Assembly: GCF_041080815.1 (NCBI RefSeq)
Contig: NZ_CP160205.1
Coordinates: 5,084,001-5,148,000, forward strand
Direction of reading: 5' to 3'
Source: Mucilaginibacter yixingensis
GTDB taxonomy: Bacteria; Bacteroidota; Bacteroidia; Sphingobacteriales; Sphingobacteriaceae
Length of the DNA: 64,000 nucleotides
This document shows, piece by piece, positions 8,773-17,439 of the stretch. The stretch's first letter is position 1, and each line of letters starts with the position of its first letter. Under the pieces are notes generated by a model, which saw nothing but the letters and a program-made list of their open reading frames with translations, was not told the DNA's origin and ran no database searches. Both the position numbers and the translations under genes were made by a program.

Positions 8773-8987
8773 CAATTTAACACCTCGCATTCAAACCCCT
8801 CATTCTGCAAAGTCGCTGCAATCTGTTCCGAAGATAACAGCCGTCCCTCTACCCTTAACACCCTGTCGCAATCTTCCAGATCGAAGTTGATGCGCGCTTC
8901 AGGGTAATGGCGCAGCAGTTTTTTGATGAGCCGCTGGCCGGTCCGTGGTTCGCATACGTTGGTTTTAAATATTTCGACCGTGGTCAT
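8772..8987 (-). CDS. Small protein of unknown function, ferredoxin-like fold likely
   Basis: 71 residues (MTTVEIFKTNVCEP...). The pattern beta-alpha-beta-beta-alpha-beta with TGQRLIKKLLRHYPEARINFDLED and VEGRLLSSEQIAATLQNEGF resembles heavy-metal-associated or ACT-like ferredoxin folds, but the CxxC metal motif is missing. It follows the DinB-family gene by five bases and is surely cotranscribed with it. Function unknown. Confidence 0.7.
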   Translation of the reverse strand: MTTVEIFKTNVCEPRTGQRLIKKLLRHYPEARINFDLEDCDRVLRVEGRLLSSEQIAATLQNEGFECEVLN

Positions 8988-8992
8988 CGGGC

Positions 8993-9496
8993 TTAAGCAA
9001 AATGTGTGGCGATGTTTTGGAGCTGGTGGGTATGGCGGCGGGTGTGCACGTCTGCAAACGTCAGTAGTTCGAAGCGCGAGAGATGCCCCATGGTAGGAAA
9101 CTCGCCTGCGGTGCAGATTTCGGTCAGGTCCTCGTTTGCAGCTACTGTTACCAATTTATCAAACCCCGCACGCAACTGCGTAATGATTTCCTGCTGATCT
9201 TTGGGCTGGTCATCTGGCTGCACAAAATCGGGCCCCTGCATTTTTATCTCAAAGTTGAGGAAGATAGAGGCCAGCTGGGCGGCGTTTTGCTGCCAGTCGC
9301 GATCCGCTGCTTGTGTTGGGCCGGTAACCAGCTGTCCTGTGCCGGTAACGGATAACAAAATGTGTTGTGCTACCTGCGCCGGTGTCCAGCTGCCCTCAAA
9401 TGGAACAGTATTAAATTCCTCCGGACTGAAAATGTCTAAAGCCGCCAAAAAACCATCCCTGGTTTGTTTAAGCTGTTCTGCTAATTGCTTCTCCAT
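8993..9496 (-). CDS. DinB-family protein
   Basis: 167 residues with the four-helix DinB/YfiT layout. Metal-ligand-type histidines sit in AQVAQHILLS (residue about 46) and in DVHTRRHTHQLQNI near the C-terminus. Members are metal-binding proteins, some thiol transferases; none is known from sequence alone to act on a given substrate. A TAACTTTG element four bases before the ATG supports the start. It leads a two-gene operon with the 71-residue protein. Confidence 0.85.
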   Translation of the reverse strand: MEKQLAEQLKQTRDGFLAALDIFSPEEFNTVPFEGSWTPAQVAQHILLSVTGTGQLVTGPTQAADRDWQQNAAQLASIFLNFEIKMQGPDFVQPDDQPKDQQEIITQLRAGFDKLVTVAANEDLTEICTAGEFPTMGHLSRFELLTFADVHTRRHTHQLQNIATHFA

Positions 9497-9500
9497 AAAA

Positions 9501-9508
9501 CAAAGTTA
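9501..9508 (-). promoter_or_regulatory. Bacteroidota -7 promoter element (TAACTTTG)
   Basis: On the minus strand TAACTTTG, then TTTT, then the ATG of the DinB-family gene at 9496: an implied leaderless or near-leaderless transcript. Confidence 0.65.
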
Positions 9509-9613
9509 GGCAGCACAAGCACGATGAGTGATAGCCTCCTGTGTCAAACACGGGGGGCGATTGCGACAAATGCCGCTTAATACAAATACCCAGAAGACGG
9601 CTTAGAAAGTTTA

Positions 9614-10132
9614 CTATTGACGCGTATAGGTATAAATACTAACGTATTTATAAGTATTAGAAGTATTCAAGCCCCAGCCAGAATCAGGAGGGCGGTTCGA
9701 GGTAACTGTATATTCCAACTGCTTGTCGTCCAAACGAGATACCTGGCATGTGGTTGGGTTTGTGCCATCTGTATTAGACTGCATGAGCACGTTATTATTA
9801 AAGGTATACTTAAGGTAAGCACTTGTATCAACAACGGTTTTGCCACTTTTTGTATAAGGGTGTCCTGTTACATAAGCCCTGCCATCAGCTTTGTAGATTT
9901 CAGACCAGGCTATTAATGCATTATAAGATATTGTATAGTCTCGTATAGAGTCCTTGAGGAGGTCATTGTTAGCTAGTGAATATACTTTGATGTTCTCTTT
10001 AACCACAAGCCATTTGCCTACAAGCGAGGTGTTTGTGTTGTTTGTTTGATCTGATGGGTCGTTTTTCTTGTTACAGGCAAACATCAATGCAATTGCTGCA
10101 ACGGCCAGGGTAGCTTTGATAAGGTTTTTCAT
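9614..10132 (-). CDS. Lipocalin-like lipoprotein
   Basis: 172 residues. The N-terminus is a lipoprotein signal with lipobox LMFAC near residue 20, followed by a Asn/Thr-rich linker. The mature part begins SLVGKWLVVKENIKVYS, the opening strand typical of Bacteroidota lipocalin-like lipoproteins, and continues as beta-rich sequence (YLKYTFNNNVLMQ, KQLEYTVTSN). Likely outer-membrane anchored; ligand unknown. The start is fixed by a TATATTTG element four bases upstream. Confidence 0.7.
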   Translation of the reverse strand: MKNLIKATLAVAAIALMFACNKKNDPSDQTNNTNTSLVGKWLVVKENIKVYSLANNDLLKDSIRDYTISYNALIAWSEIYKADGRAYVTGHPYTKSGKTVVDTSAYLKYTFNNNVLMQSNTDGTNPTTCQVSRLDDKQLEYTVTSNRPPDSGWGLNTSNTYKYVSIYTYTRQ

Positions 10133-10136
10133 GGCA

Positions 10137-10144
10137 CAAATATA
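10137..10144 (-). promoter_or_regulatory. Bacteroidota -7 promoter element (TATATTTG)
   Basis: On the minus strand TATATTTG followed by TGCC and the ATG at 10132, so the lipoprotein mRNA is expected to be leaderless or nearly so. Confidence 0.65.
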
Positions 10145-10212
10145 AGCTCAGTTGCGCGGTTTAGAAGTGTGTTTATAAAATCAAAATTCCTTCCATGAAA
10201 AGAGAAGGTAAC

Positions 10213-13200
10213 TCAGTCCCCCACACCGGCCACTTCTTCCAGTACGGCGACGGCCTGGTTAATATCCTCTACATGCTCAACGCTCAGGCGCAGGCTGTTC
10301 TTGATCTCTTTCAGATTAGCGCGACGGTGGTTGAACTGCAGAAAATCAAGCACGTTTTTAAACGCCTGACTTTCAAAGTAAGGCGACTTAGGGTTGGCGA
10401 TGAAGTAGCCGCGCAGTACGTTTTTCTTGAGCGATATTTTTTCAAAGCCGATGGTTTTGCCCAGCCATTGCAGGCGCATGGTACTCAGCATATCTCTTAC
10501 CGGGGCAGGTACGGGGCCAAAGCGGTCATGCAGCTGTTGCTGGAAAGCTTTCAGCTCTGCCTCGTTCTCCAGTTTAGAGAGCTCGGTGTAGAGGTTGTAA
10601 CGCTCGGCTATACTGGTTACATATTCATCGGGGATGAGGATCTCCTGGTCGGTATCAATCTGGGTAAAGCTGACGAACGGGCGGGGTTTCTCGTCGGTAA
10701 ACAAACCTTTAAACTCATCGTCTTTTAGTTCCTGAATGGCTTCGTCGAGGATCTTGTGATACATTTCAAAGCCAATCTCGGCAATAAAACCACTTTGTTC
10801 GGCGCCCAGCAGGTTACCGCTGCCGCGGATGTCCAGATCGCGCATGGCTACATTAAAACCGCTGCCCAGATCGCTAAACTCTTCAATGGCGCTCAGTCGC
10901 TTACGGGCCTCGGGAGTTAAAGTACTCATCGGCGGGCTCAGCAAGTAACAGAATGCCTTTTTATTGCTTCGGCCCACCCGGCCACGCATCTGGTGCAAAT
11001 CGCTCAGGCCAAACATGTGCGCGTAGTTGATGATGATGGTATTGGCGTTCGGGATATCCAGTCCTGCCTCAATAATGGTAGTGGCCACCAGTACATCATA
11101 ATCGGCGCTCACAAATTTTAGCATCACGTCTTCCAGGTCATCGCCCTCCAACTGCCCGTGAGCTATGCCTATTCGGGCCTTCGGGACCAGCTTTTTGATC
11201 AAGCCACCCAGTTGCGGTAAGTCGGCTACGCGGTTGTGGATGAAGAATAATTGTCCGTTACGACCCAGTTCAAACTCTACGGCTTCTTTAATCAGCTTCT
11301 CGTTAAAAACGTGCAGCTCGGTTACTACCGGCTGACGGTTTGGCGGAGGGGTAGAGATGATGGAAAGATCGCGCGCTCCCATCAGCGAGAAGTGCAGCGT
11401 ACGCGGGATAGGCGTTGCCGTCAGCGTCAGCGTATCTACATTGGCGCGCATCTGTTTCAGTTTTTCCTTTACGGTTACGCCAAATTTTTGCTCTTCGTCA
11501 ATAATCATCAGGCCAAGGTCTTTAAACTTCACATCCTTGCTCACCAAACGGTGGGTACCAATAATGATATCAACCTTACCCTGCTGCAATTTTTCCAGCG
11601 ATTCTTTGATCTGCTTGGTCGATTTGAAACGGTTGATGTAATCAATATTAACCGGGAAGCCCTTCAGTCGGTCTGAAAATGTTTTGTAGTGCTGTGCCGC
11701 CAAAATGGTGGTTGGTACCAATACAGCCACCTGCTTGCTATCGGCCACGGCCTTAAACGCTGCGCGGATGGCTACTTCGGTTTTGCCGAAACCCACGTCG
11801 CCACAGATGAGGCGGTCCATCGGGTGCGGCGATTCCATATCGCGTTTAAAATCATTGGTGGCCTTTTCCTGGTCGGGCGTGTCCTCGTAAATAAAAGAGG
11901 CTTCCAGCTCATTTTGCAGGTAGCTATCGGGCGAGAAGGCATTGCCGCTTTGAGATTTGCGTACCGCATAAAGCTTAATCAGATCTCGGGCAATGTCTTT
12001 AACTTTTTTTTTTGTGGTTTTTTTGAGTCGCTCCCAGGTATCGGTACCCAGCTTGTTCATTTTGGGCACGGTACCCTCTTTACCGCTGTATTTAGAAATA
12101 CGGTTAAGCGAGTTGATGTTGACGTACAGCAGGTCGTTATCGGCATAAATGAGCCTGATCATTTCCTGCATTTTGCCGTTGGTCTCCACCTTTTCCAGTC
12201 CGGCGTATTTGCCAATACCGTGGTCAATGTGGGTTACGTAGTCGCCCGGTTTTAGTTCACGCAGCTCTTTGAGGGTGATGGCCTGGCTGCGCTGATAACC
12301 TTTCTTGGGCTTGTATTTATAGTAACGGTCAAAAATCTGGTGATCGGTATAACAGGCAATCTTCTGCTCCTGATCTACAAAACCCTCGCGGATGGACAGG
12401 TTAAGCGGAATGAACTTTACCGTTTTATCCAGGTCATCCAAAATGGCATACAAACGCTCTACCTGTTTAGGCGAGTCGGTTAGTATGTAATTGGTGATGC
12501 CTTCGGCCGTGTTGTTTTTAAAATTGTGGATGAGCAGCTGGAAGTCTTTGTTGAACGATGGCTGCGGACGTATGTCAAACCTGATCTCGTTACGGCCATT
12601 GTAAAAGAACTGCTTGCCAAATTCTATCACCGGGTAGTCGGCCAGTTGGTCGGCTATCAGTTTCTCGTCGGTAAAGTTAAATTTCGGATCGATCCATTCC
12701 GGGTTATGTTGCTTTTCATCAGCGCTGAGCGCTTTCCATAACTGGTTGGCTTTTTTGTAGCCCTCTTGGATGATGTCGAAGGTAAACTGCACATCCTTAA
12801 TCCACAATTGGGTACTTGGATCGATGAATTCCAGCAGAGAAATATTGTTGGTGGTGAGGAACTTTGATTGTACGTTGGGCACAATGGTAATGCTCTTCAT
12901 CTGTTCAACAGAAAGCTGGCTCTCTATTTCAAACGTGCGGATAGACTCAATCACATCGCCAAAAAACTCAATGCGGTAAGGCAGGTCATGCGAGAACGAG
13001 AAGATATCCACAATGCCGCCACGTACCGAAAACTGCCCTGGCTCGTACACAAAGTCAACCCGGTCAAAATCATACTCTACCAGAAACTCGGTAATGAAAT
13101 CAATACTGAGTTTGGTGTTAACGGCAATTTCGAGCGTGTTTTTCTCCAGTGCTACGCGATCAATCACTTTCTCGGCCAGCGCTTCGGGATAGGTAACGAT

Positions 13201-13563
13201 GAGTTTGCCGTATTCAGACGAGTGGTTCAACTCGTTCAGCACCTCGGCCCGGGCCAGCACATTGCTGCTATCGGCCTGGGTAAACTCAAATGGTTTGCGG
13301 TATGATGATGGGAAAAGGCAAACTTCTTTGCCGGTCAGGTTTTCCAGATCGGCCTGGAAATAGCCGGCCTCATCGCGGTCTGGCAGTACAAAAACCATGG
13401 GCTTGTGCTGCAAAAAATACAAAGCTACCGCCACGGTCGCATCGGCAGATACAACCAAACCACGCAGCTGCACGCGGGCATTTTTTGAAGCATTGAGGGC
13501 TGTTGCCAGCTGCTTCACCCGTTCGTCTGCCTTATATTCGTCTAAAACTTCGCGGATATTCAA
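10213..13563 (-). CDS. mfd: Transcription-repair coupling factor Mfd
   Basis: 1116 residues, full length for the family. Mfd displaces RNA polymerase stalled at DNA damage and recruits UvrA. Visible domains: UvrB-like N-terminus (residues about 30-340), the RNA polymerase interaction domain starting at YVTHIDHGIGKYAG (442-455), and the translocase with Walker A GDVGFGKT (588-595), DEEQ (689-692) and TATPIPRT (715-722), then a TRCF C-terminal domain. The start is a TTG at 13563: no in-frame ATG lies upstream, and a TATATTTG promoter element ends seven bases before it. A run of ten A residues occurs in the coding strand near 12004-12013. Confidence 0.97.
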   Translation of the reverse strand: MNIREVLDEYKADERVKQLATALNASKNARVQLRGLVVSADATVAVALYFLQHKPMVFVLPDRDEAGYFQADLENLTGKEVCLFPSSYRKPFEFTQADSSNVLARAEVLNELNHSSEYGKLIVTYPEALAEKVIDRVALEKNTLEIAVNTKLSIDFITEFLVEYDFDRVDFVYEPGQFSVRGGIVDIFSFSHDLPYRIEFFGDVIESIRTFEIESQLSVEQMKSITIVPNVQSKFLTTNNISLLEFIDPSTQLWIKDVQFTFDIIQEGYKKANQLWKALSADEKQHNPEWIDPKFNFTDEKLIADQLADYPVIEFGKQFFYNGRNEIRFDIRPQPSFNKDFQLLIHNFKNNTAEGITNYILTDSPKQVERLYAILDDLDKTVKFIPLNLSIREGFVDQEQKIACYTDHQIFDRYYKYKPKKGYQRSQAITLKELRELKPGDYVTHIDHGIGKYAGLEKVETNGKMQEMIRLIYADNDLLYVNINSLNRISKYSGKEGTVPKMNKLGTDTWERLKKTTKKKVKDIARDLIKLYAVRKSQSGNAFSPDSYLQNELEASFIYEDTPDQEKATNDFKRDMESPHPMDRLICGDVGFGKTEVAIRAAFKAVADSKQVAVLVPTTILAAQHYKTFSDRLKGFPVNIDYINRFKSTKQIKESLEKLQQGKVDIIIGTHRLVSKDVKFKDLGLMIIDEEQKFGVTVKEKLKQMRANVDTLTLTATPIPRTLHFSLMGARDLSIISTPPPNRQPVVTELHVFNEKLIKEAVEFELGRNGQLFFIHNRVADLPQLGGLIKKLVPKARIGIAHGQLEGDDLEDVMLKFVSADYDVLVATTIIEAGLDIPNANTIIINYAHMFGLSDLHQMRGRVGRSNKKAFCYLLSPPMSTLTPEARKRLSAIEEFSDLGSGFNVAMRDLDIRGSGNLLGAEQSGFIAEIGFEMYHKILDEAIQELKDDEFKGLFTDEKPRPFVSFTQIDTDQEILIPDEYVTSIAERYNLYTELSKLENEAELKAFQQQLHDRFGPVPAPVRDMLSTMRLQWLGKTIGFEKISLKKNVLRGYFIANPKSPYFESQAFKNVLDFLQFNHRRANLKEIKNSLRLSVEHVEDINQAVAVLEEVAGVGD

Positions 13564-13570
13564 AGCGCTG

Positions 13571-13578
13571 CAAATATA
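13571..13578 (-). promoter_or_regulatory. Bacteroidota -7 promoter element of mfd (TATATTTG)
   Basis: On the minus strand TATATTTG, then seven bases, then the TTG start of mfd. The transcript leader would be only a few bases long. Confidence 0.65.
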
Positions 13579-13605
13579 GTTTTTGTTGGTTAATTAGACA
13601 TAAAT

Positions 13606-13670
13606 GTAGAGCCACATATTTGTGGCTTACCGGCGATAGACATACGGGAGCCACAATTATGTGGCTCTAC
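13606..13670. repeat. Inverted repeat, GTAGAGCCACA family
   Basis: Arms 13606-13627 and 13649-13670 are inverted copies differing at about two positions; each arm is itself nearly palindromic (AGCCACA...TGTGGCT). It lies between divergent mfd and the 182-residue membrane protein gene and matches none of the other repeat families here. Confidence 0.8.
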
Positions 13671-13779
13671 GGGGGAACAAAAACGGCGACTCTAGTAAGA
13701 TCAATACGCTTGTACTTTCCAATGCCTATATTTACATTTAAATACTTCGCCCCCGTATTAGACCTGTCATCAAAGCAGC

Positions 13780-14328
13780 ATGAAAACGGCTAAGACATAT
13801 GTTTTTAAACCACGTCGATGGGGTTTTGAACTCATCTTTTTTTTGGTGTTTCTGACACCACCGGTTGCCTTAATTATTAGCGCATGGCGGTATCCGTTGG
13901 TTGTTTTACTGGGTTGTTCGGCCCCCGCTTACCTGCTATATCTCCAGCAATATGTTATTCGAGTAATTTGTCAATACAACAGAGCCGATAGTAACAAAAC
14001 GATTATTATCAACGAAGATAGAAATGAAATGACTTTCCTTCAGAACGACGAAAGTTTTGTTATTCATCGCGATGACGTAGAAAAGGTGCTGCTATTCGAT
14101 CAGTCTAATTTGGGAAAGTTCGGAACTTATAGATATATGGTCATATGCACGTTCGACAAGCAATTGCTCATAACTAATTTTACTGTTCCGCGACAAGGGT
14201 TCGATAATATTTTGTCAAGATTTCTGAGCAATAAGCCGCGTCAGACTTTTATAAAGAGATTTAACTTTATTAGCCCCGAATACCTGAGCATTTACAAACA
14301 AAAACGGCGGCCAGAGGCCGCCGGATAA
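13780..14328 (+). CDS. Small membrane protein of unknown function
   Basis: 182 residues. Two adjacent hydrophobic segments (about residues 17-35 and 38-60) anchor a C-terminal soluble domain of about 115 residues (IIINEDRNEMTFLQND, EKVLLFDQSN, YRYMVICTF). The order of two helices then a beta-rich domain resembles bacterial PH-domain membrane proteins, but this is a fold-level impression. The gene at 21844 has the same architecture and may be a distant relative. Confidence 0.65.
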   Translation: MKTAKTYVFKPRRWGFELIFFLVFLTPPVALIISAWRYPLVVLLGCSAPAYLLYLQQYVIRVICQYNRADSNKTIIINEDRNEMTFLQNDESFVIHRDDVEKVLLFDQSNLGKFGTYRYMVICTFDKQLLITNFTVPRQGFDNILSRFLSNKPRQTFIKRFNFISPEYLSIYKQKRRPEAAG

Positions 14329-14370
14329 TCGTCACTCGCGTTATCGATGCAGGTATTGGGAAGATAAAAA

Positions 14371-14534
14371 GAAGCGGTGGAATAGTGCGATTCCCCTCTT
14401 GAGAGGGGTGGAGGGGTGTGTCCTTATATACGTGCGAATGACACACCCCTGCAGCCGCACCGTCAACACGCCCCCTCTCAAGAGGGGATTTTTAACATTT
14501 TCCCAACACCTGTGGTGTCATCGCGAGCGACTGC
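14371..14534. repeat. Composite dispersed repeat, short copy
   Basis: Its first 38 bases match 4301-4338 exactly, and it ends with the shared gcgagcgactgc. It has inverted CCCCTCTTGAGAGGGG arms and an ACACACCCCTG segment that is also used at 43655-43763. It occupies most of the 275-base gap to the next gene; no gene is visible there. Confidence 0.8.
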
Positions 14535-14603
14535 AATGTTTGTTTTAGTTAGCAGAGAACACGAATCTCTGATTAACTGATCTTTAATTTCTGTCAAAGA
14601 CGA

Positions 14604-15092
14604 TTAAAAAGTGTACTTTACACCCAGTCCTGGCGAAATATCAAAATACGGACCATGTGCGAGTTCTAAACGCGGCATCAGGTCAAGGTTAATGGCAATA
14701 GGCGCCGTTGGAATTTTGTATTCCATGCCGATGATACCGTCTGCGCCCAGCAAGATGGTGTTGTTTTGATAGTTGATATCGTCGGTACCAAAACGACGGT
14801 AGGTGCCAGCACCCACGCCGCCAATGTGCGCGCCAAAGCCGTAAAAGAATTTCAACTTGTCTACATCAAAAACAGGTACATGCTTTTCCCACAGGCCGCT
14901 AAATACCACGCCGTGCGAGCGGAAGCCAACGATGCCTTCCAGTGCGGTATCATCCTCATAAAAATATTTGATGGATGGGCCAACCTCATAGCTGAAATGC
15001 AGGCCAACGGCCGTTTTATAATCTTGGGCTGATGCGTGCTTTACGCAGAAAAGTAATGTCAGGGCAAAAATGATTAGGGAAGTTTTTTTCAT
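14604..15092 (-). CDS. Outer-membrane beta-barrel-type protein
   Basis: 162 residues with a cleavable signal (MKKTSLIIFALTLLFCVKHASAQ). The mature part alternates hydrophobic and polar residues, is rich in Gly and aromatics (HFSYEVGPSIKYFY, FYGFGAHIGGVGAGTYRRFG), and ends in Phe after ISPGLGVKYTF, as expected for a small beta barrel inserted by the Bam complex. Function unknown. A divergent MarR-type gene begins about 220 bases away. Confidence 0.78.
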   Translation of the reverse strand: MKKTSLIIFALTLLFCVKHASAQDYKTAVGLHFSYEVGPSIKYFYEDDTALEGIVGFRSHGVVFSGLWEKHVPVFDVDKLKFFYGFGAHIGGVGAGTYRRFGTDDINYQNNTILLGADGIIGMEYKIPTAPIAINLDLMPRLELAHGPYFDISPGLGVKYTF

Positions 15093-15298
15093 AGTGGTAG
15101 TATTTGCAATAAAACGCCTCTATTGACAATTTATTGACCATATAGTTTAAAAAAATGAAAAATAGTAAATCAAATAGCGGCGTTATCAGTTGATAACCAT
15201 GTTGTAAAAGCAAGCCAAACCGATAGATATATCGCTTTTTACCGCATATTTCGGCCCGCTCAAAACGGGGCAAAATTTTTAACTTTGCACTTTAGTTC

Positions 15299-15306
15299 TA
15301 CATTTG
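15299..15306 (+). promoter_or_regulatory. Bacteroidota -7 promoter element (TACATTTG)
   Basis: TACATTTG followed by seven bases and the ATG of the MarR-type gene. A second match, TAACTTTG, lies at 15280-15287. Confidence 0.55.
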
Positions 15307-15313
15307 TGATAAC

Positions 15314-15760
15314 ATGCGCAACCAAATAAAGCACCAGGAAACAATTGACTACTTTTTAAAGGTGGTTTGGCAAACTGTGGCTAATCGCTACAATCAGATG
15401 GTGGCCGAGTTTGGTATTACACAGTCTATCGGGTATCTGCTTATTAACATCAATGAGCAGGAAGGCACCACGGTTTCTGAAGTAGCTGCTTTGCTGGGGC
15501 TGAAATCAACCAGCTTGTCGCGCATGCTGAGTCAACTGGAAAAGATGGACCTGATTTACCGTCAAAGCAATGAGGGCGACAAACGCTCGGTAAAGATCTT
15601 CCTGACCGAACTGGGTAAAGAAAAACGCCACCTGGCCCGCGGCTTGGTAAAACAGTTTAACAACTACCTTAATGCCCATATTTCAGAGAAAGAGAAAGAC
15701 CAGTTGATCAACACGCTGAAAAAGATCAATCAACTCACATTAAACTACAAGCCCGAATAA
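15314..15760 (+). CDS. MarR-family transcriptional regulator
   Basis: 148 residues with the MarR winged-helix layout: a dimerisation helix at the start (KHQETIDYFLKVVWQTVANRY), the recognition region VSEVAALLGLKSTSLSRMLSQLEKMDLI (residues about 52-80), a wing around RQSNEGDKRSVKIFLTELG, and C-terminal helices. Such proteins repress nearby transport, stress or metabolism genes until a ligand binds. Candidate targets are the divergent outer-membrane protein gene or its own promoter. Confidence 0.9.
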   Translation: MRNQIKHQETIDYFLKVVWQTVANRYNQMVAEFGITQSIGYLLININEQEGTTVSEVAALLGLKSTSLSRMLSQLEKMDLIYRQSNEGDKRSVKIFLTELGKEKRHLARGLVKQFNNYLNAHISEKEKDQLINTLKKINQLTLNYKPE

Positions 15761-15869
15761 TACCCCGGGCCTTCCCGCCGTTGTAGTAGTCTAAAAGTTT
15801 AATTTGTTAAAAAGTGTTAAGCTGCTGTAATTGCCGTTTAAAACAATAAATTTGCCGATTGAAAAGTAA

Positions 15870-16391
15870 ATGAGCCGGTTACTGATTATTTGTTGTTTGA
15901 GCCTGTTTGCGCTGTCGGCCTGTAAAAAGGCTAATGGGGATATTGCGCAGATCAAAGAGCAGGCCGCAAAAGACGACCAGTTGCTGCGTGATTATATAGC
16001 CCAGAATGGACTAACTGGTCAGGCCAAACAGGTAAAGCCGCTGGGTAGCAATGTAGATACCATAGGTGTTTGGTACATAGTAAGCGATCCGGGAACGGGG
16101 AGTAACGTTATTGCCAACTCATCGCTAATTACGGTGGGCTATACCGGAAAAATATTAACTACCGGAAAGGTGTTTGCCTCAACCGATACTTTTCACCCGG
16201 CTTATACCCTGGGTAACCTGATTAAGGGCTGGCAATTGGGCCTCACCTACTCAGGCGTAAAAAAAGGCGGTAAGGTAAGGTTGCTAATGGCATCGCGCTA
16301 TGGCTATGGGCCCTATGATCAGCCTAATCTGAACCTGCCGGCAAACAGTGTGCTTGATTTTGATATTGACATTTTTGATATAACGAACTGA
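15870..16391 (+). CDS. FKBP-type peptidyl-prolyl isomerase lipoprotein
   Basis: 173 residues with a lipoprotein signal ending in LSAC near residue 17. A helical linker (QIKEQAAKDDQLLRDYIAQNG) precedes an FKBP domain at about residues 55-172, with ITVGYTGKILTTGKVFAST, LIKGWQLGLTYSGVKKGGKVRLLM, YGYGPYD and DFDIDIFDI. It should catalyse proline isomerisation in the periplasm or at the outer membrane. It is followed after ten bases by a second FKBP lipoprotein, so the two form an operon. Confidence 0.9.
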   Translation: MSRLLIICCLSLFALSACKKANGDIAQIKEQAAKDDQLLRDYIAQNGLTGQAKQVKPLGSNVDTIGVWYIVSDPGTGSNVIANSSLITVGYTGKILTTGKVFASTDTFHPAYTLGNLIKGWQLGLTYSGVKKGGKVRLLMASRYGYGPYDQPNLNLPANSVLDFDIDIFDITN

Positions 16392-16401
16392 TAACTTTTA
16401 A

Positions 16402-17346
16402 ATGAAACCAATAACTTTTACGCTGATCCTGATTTGTGCAGTTGCCATGGTGTCGTGCCGTAAGGACAGGAATAATGTCGATATTAAAACATACGACCAG
16501 CAGCAGATGGTGCAGTACATGAGCGAAAACGGTTTAACCAGCAGCATGCAGCGCGACCTGACCAGCGGAGATACTACCGGTATGTACTACCAGATACTTA
16601 CACCGGGCAACACCGCAAAGCCTATTGATTATTCAACTCAAGTATCGGTGGTTTACACACTCAAAAGTTTTGACGGCAAATTTGCCTCAACCGATACCAC
16701 TTATAATCACTACTATAATTTTGTTGGTCATATTCAAAACAACCAATATATGGCCAAAGGTGTGATGCTTGCTTTGATCAATAACCTGAAATATGTAGGT
16801 GGCCGTATGCGTTTATTGGTGCCGTCTCACCTGGCTTTTGGCACAGCTGGTCGTGGTACGGGTAGTAGCGATGCTAATAACCGTGTAGCGGGTAATCAGG
16901 GTCTTGATTATTATATCAACATTGTTGATAATCAGGCTGCGTATGATGATGTGGCTATAAAAAACTATATACTAGCTAATAACTGGAAAGAATCTGACTT
17001 TACTAAGTTGCCAAGCGGTGTGCGCTACAGAATTACACGCGCAGGCGTTGCCAGCAATACAGTTACGGCAACATCTGTACTGGAGGTTCAATACTCTGGT
17101 TTCTTGTTTGATGGCATTTTAACCGCCGACTCTTACAATACAAGCACAGGCACGGGCGTTTCCATGGATCTGTCTACAGACACGCATACTGGTTTGAGAC
17201 AAGCATTGCTGTATGGAACGCCTGGCGCACAAATGACGGTTTTGGTGCCTTCTACGCTGGCTTACGGCACAGATACCAATGGCGGCACTATTCCGGTTAA
17301 CAGCTGTTACCGTTATGATGTAAATATTCTATCGGTTCAACAATAA
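16402..17346 (+). CDS. Two-domain FKBP-type isomerase lipoprotein
   Basis: 314 residues, lipoprotein signal with lipobox MVSC near residue 19. Two FKBP-like units follow: the first at about 60-185 (STQVSVVYTLKSFDGKFAST, GGRMRLLVPSHLAFGTAG) and the second at about 190-314 (LEVQYSGFLFDGIL, LLYGTPGAQMTVLVPSTLAYG). Each is preceded by the same linker type (ENGLTSSM / ANNWKESDF). Active-site aromatic residues are less well kept in the first unit, which may be structural. It probably folds or chaperones envelope proteins together with the preceding isomerase. Confidence 0.87.
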   Translation: MKPITFTLILICAVAMVSCRKDRNNVDIKTYDQQQMVQYMSENGLTSSMQRDLTSGDTTGMYYQILTPGNTAKPIDYSTQVSVVYTLKSFDGKFASTDTTYNHYYNFVGHIQNNQYMAKGVMLALINNLKYVGGRMRLLVPSHLAFGTAGRGTGSSDANNRVAGNQGLDYYINIVDNQAAYDDVAIKNYILANNWKESDFTKLPSGVRYRITRAGVASNTVTATSVLEVQYSGFLFDGILTADSYNTSTGTGVSMDLSTDTHTGLRQALLYGTPGAQMTVLVPSTLAYGTDTNGGTIPVNSCYRYDVNILSVQQ

Positions 17347-17384
17347 AAGGGAAAAATAACGAGAACGCTTTAGCGTTCGATAAT

Positions 17385-17420
17385 AAAAAAGGCGATATCG
17401 TTTAAGATGTCGCTTTTTTT
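17385..17420 (+). terminator. Rho-independent terminator of the FKBP operon
   Basis: Stem AAAAAAGGCGATATC / GATGTCGCTTTTTTT with a 6-base loop and a T run. A second short hairpin (GAACGCTTTAGCGTTC) lies just before it. Confidence 0.8.
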
Positions 17421-17439
17421 ATTGCGATAACTGTCGCGC

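Noticed and set aside
11251..12255. Plus-strand frames opposite mfd
   Set aside because: They mirror the coding frame of mfd and contain only the complement of its motifs.
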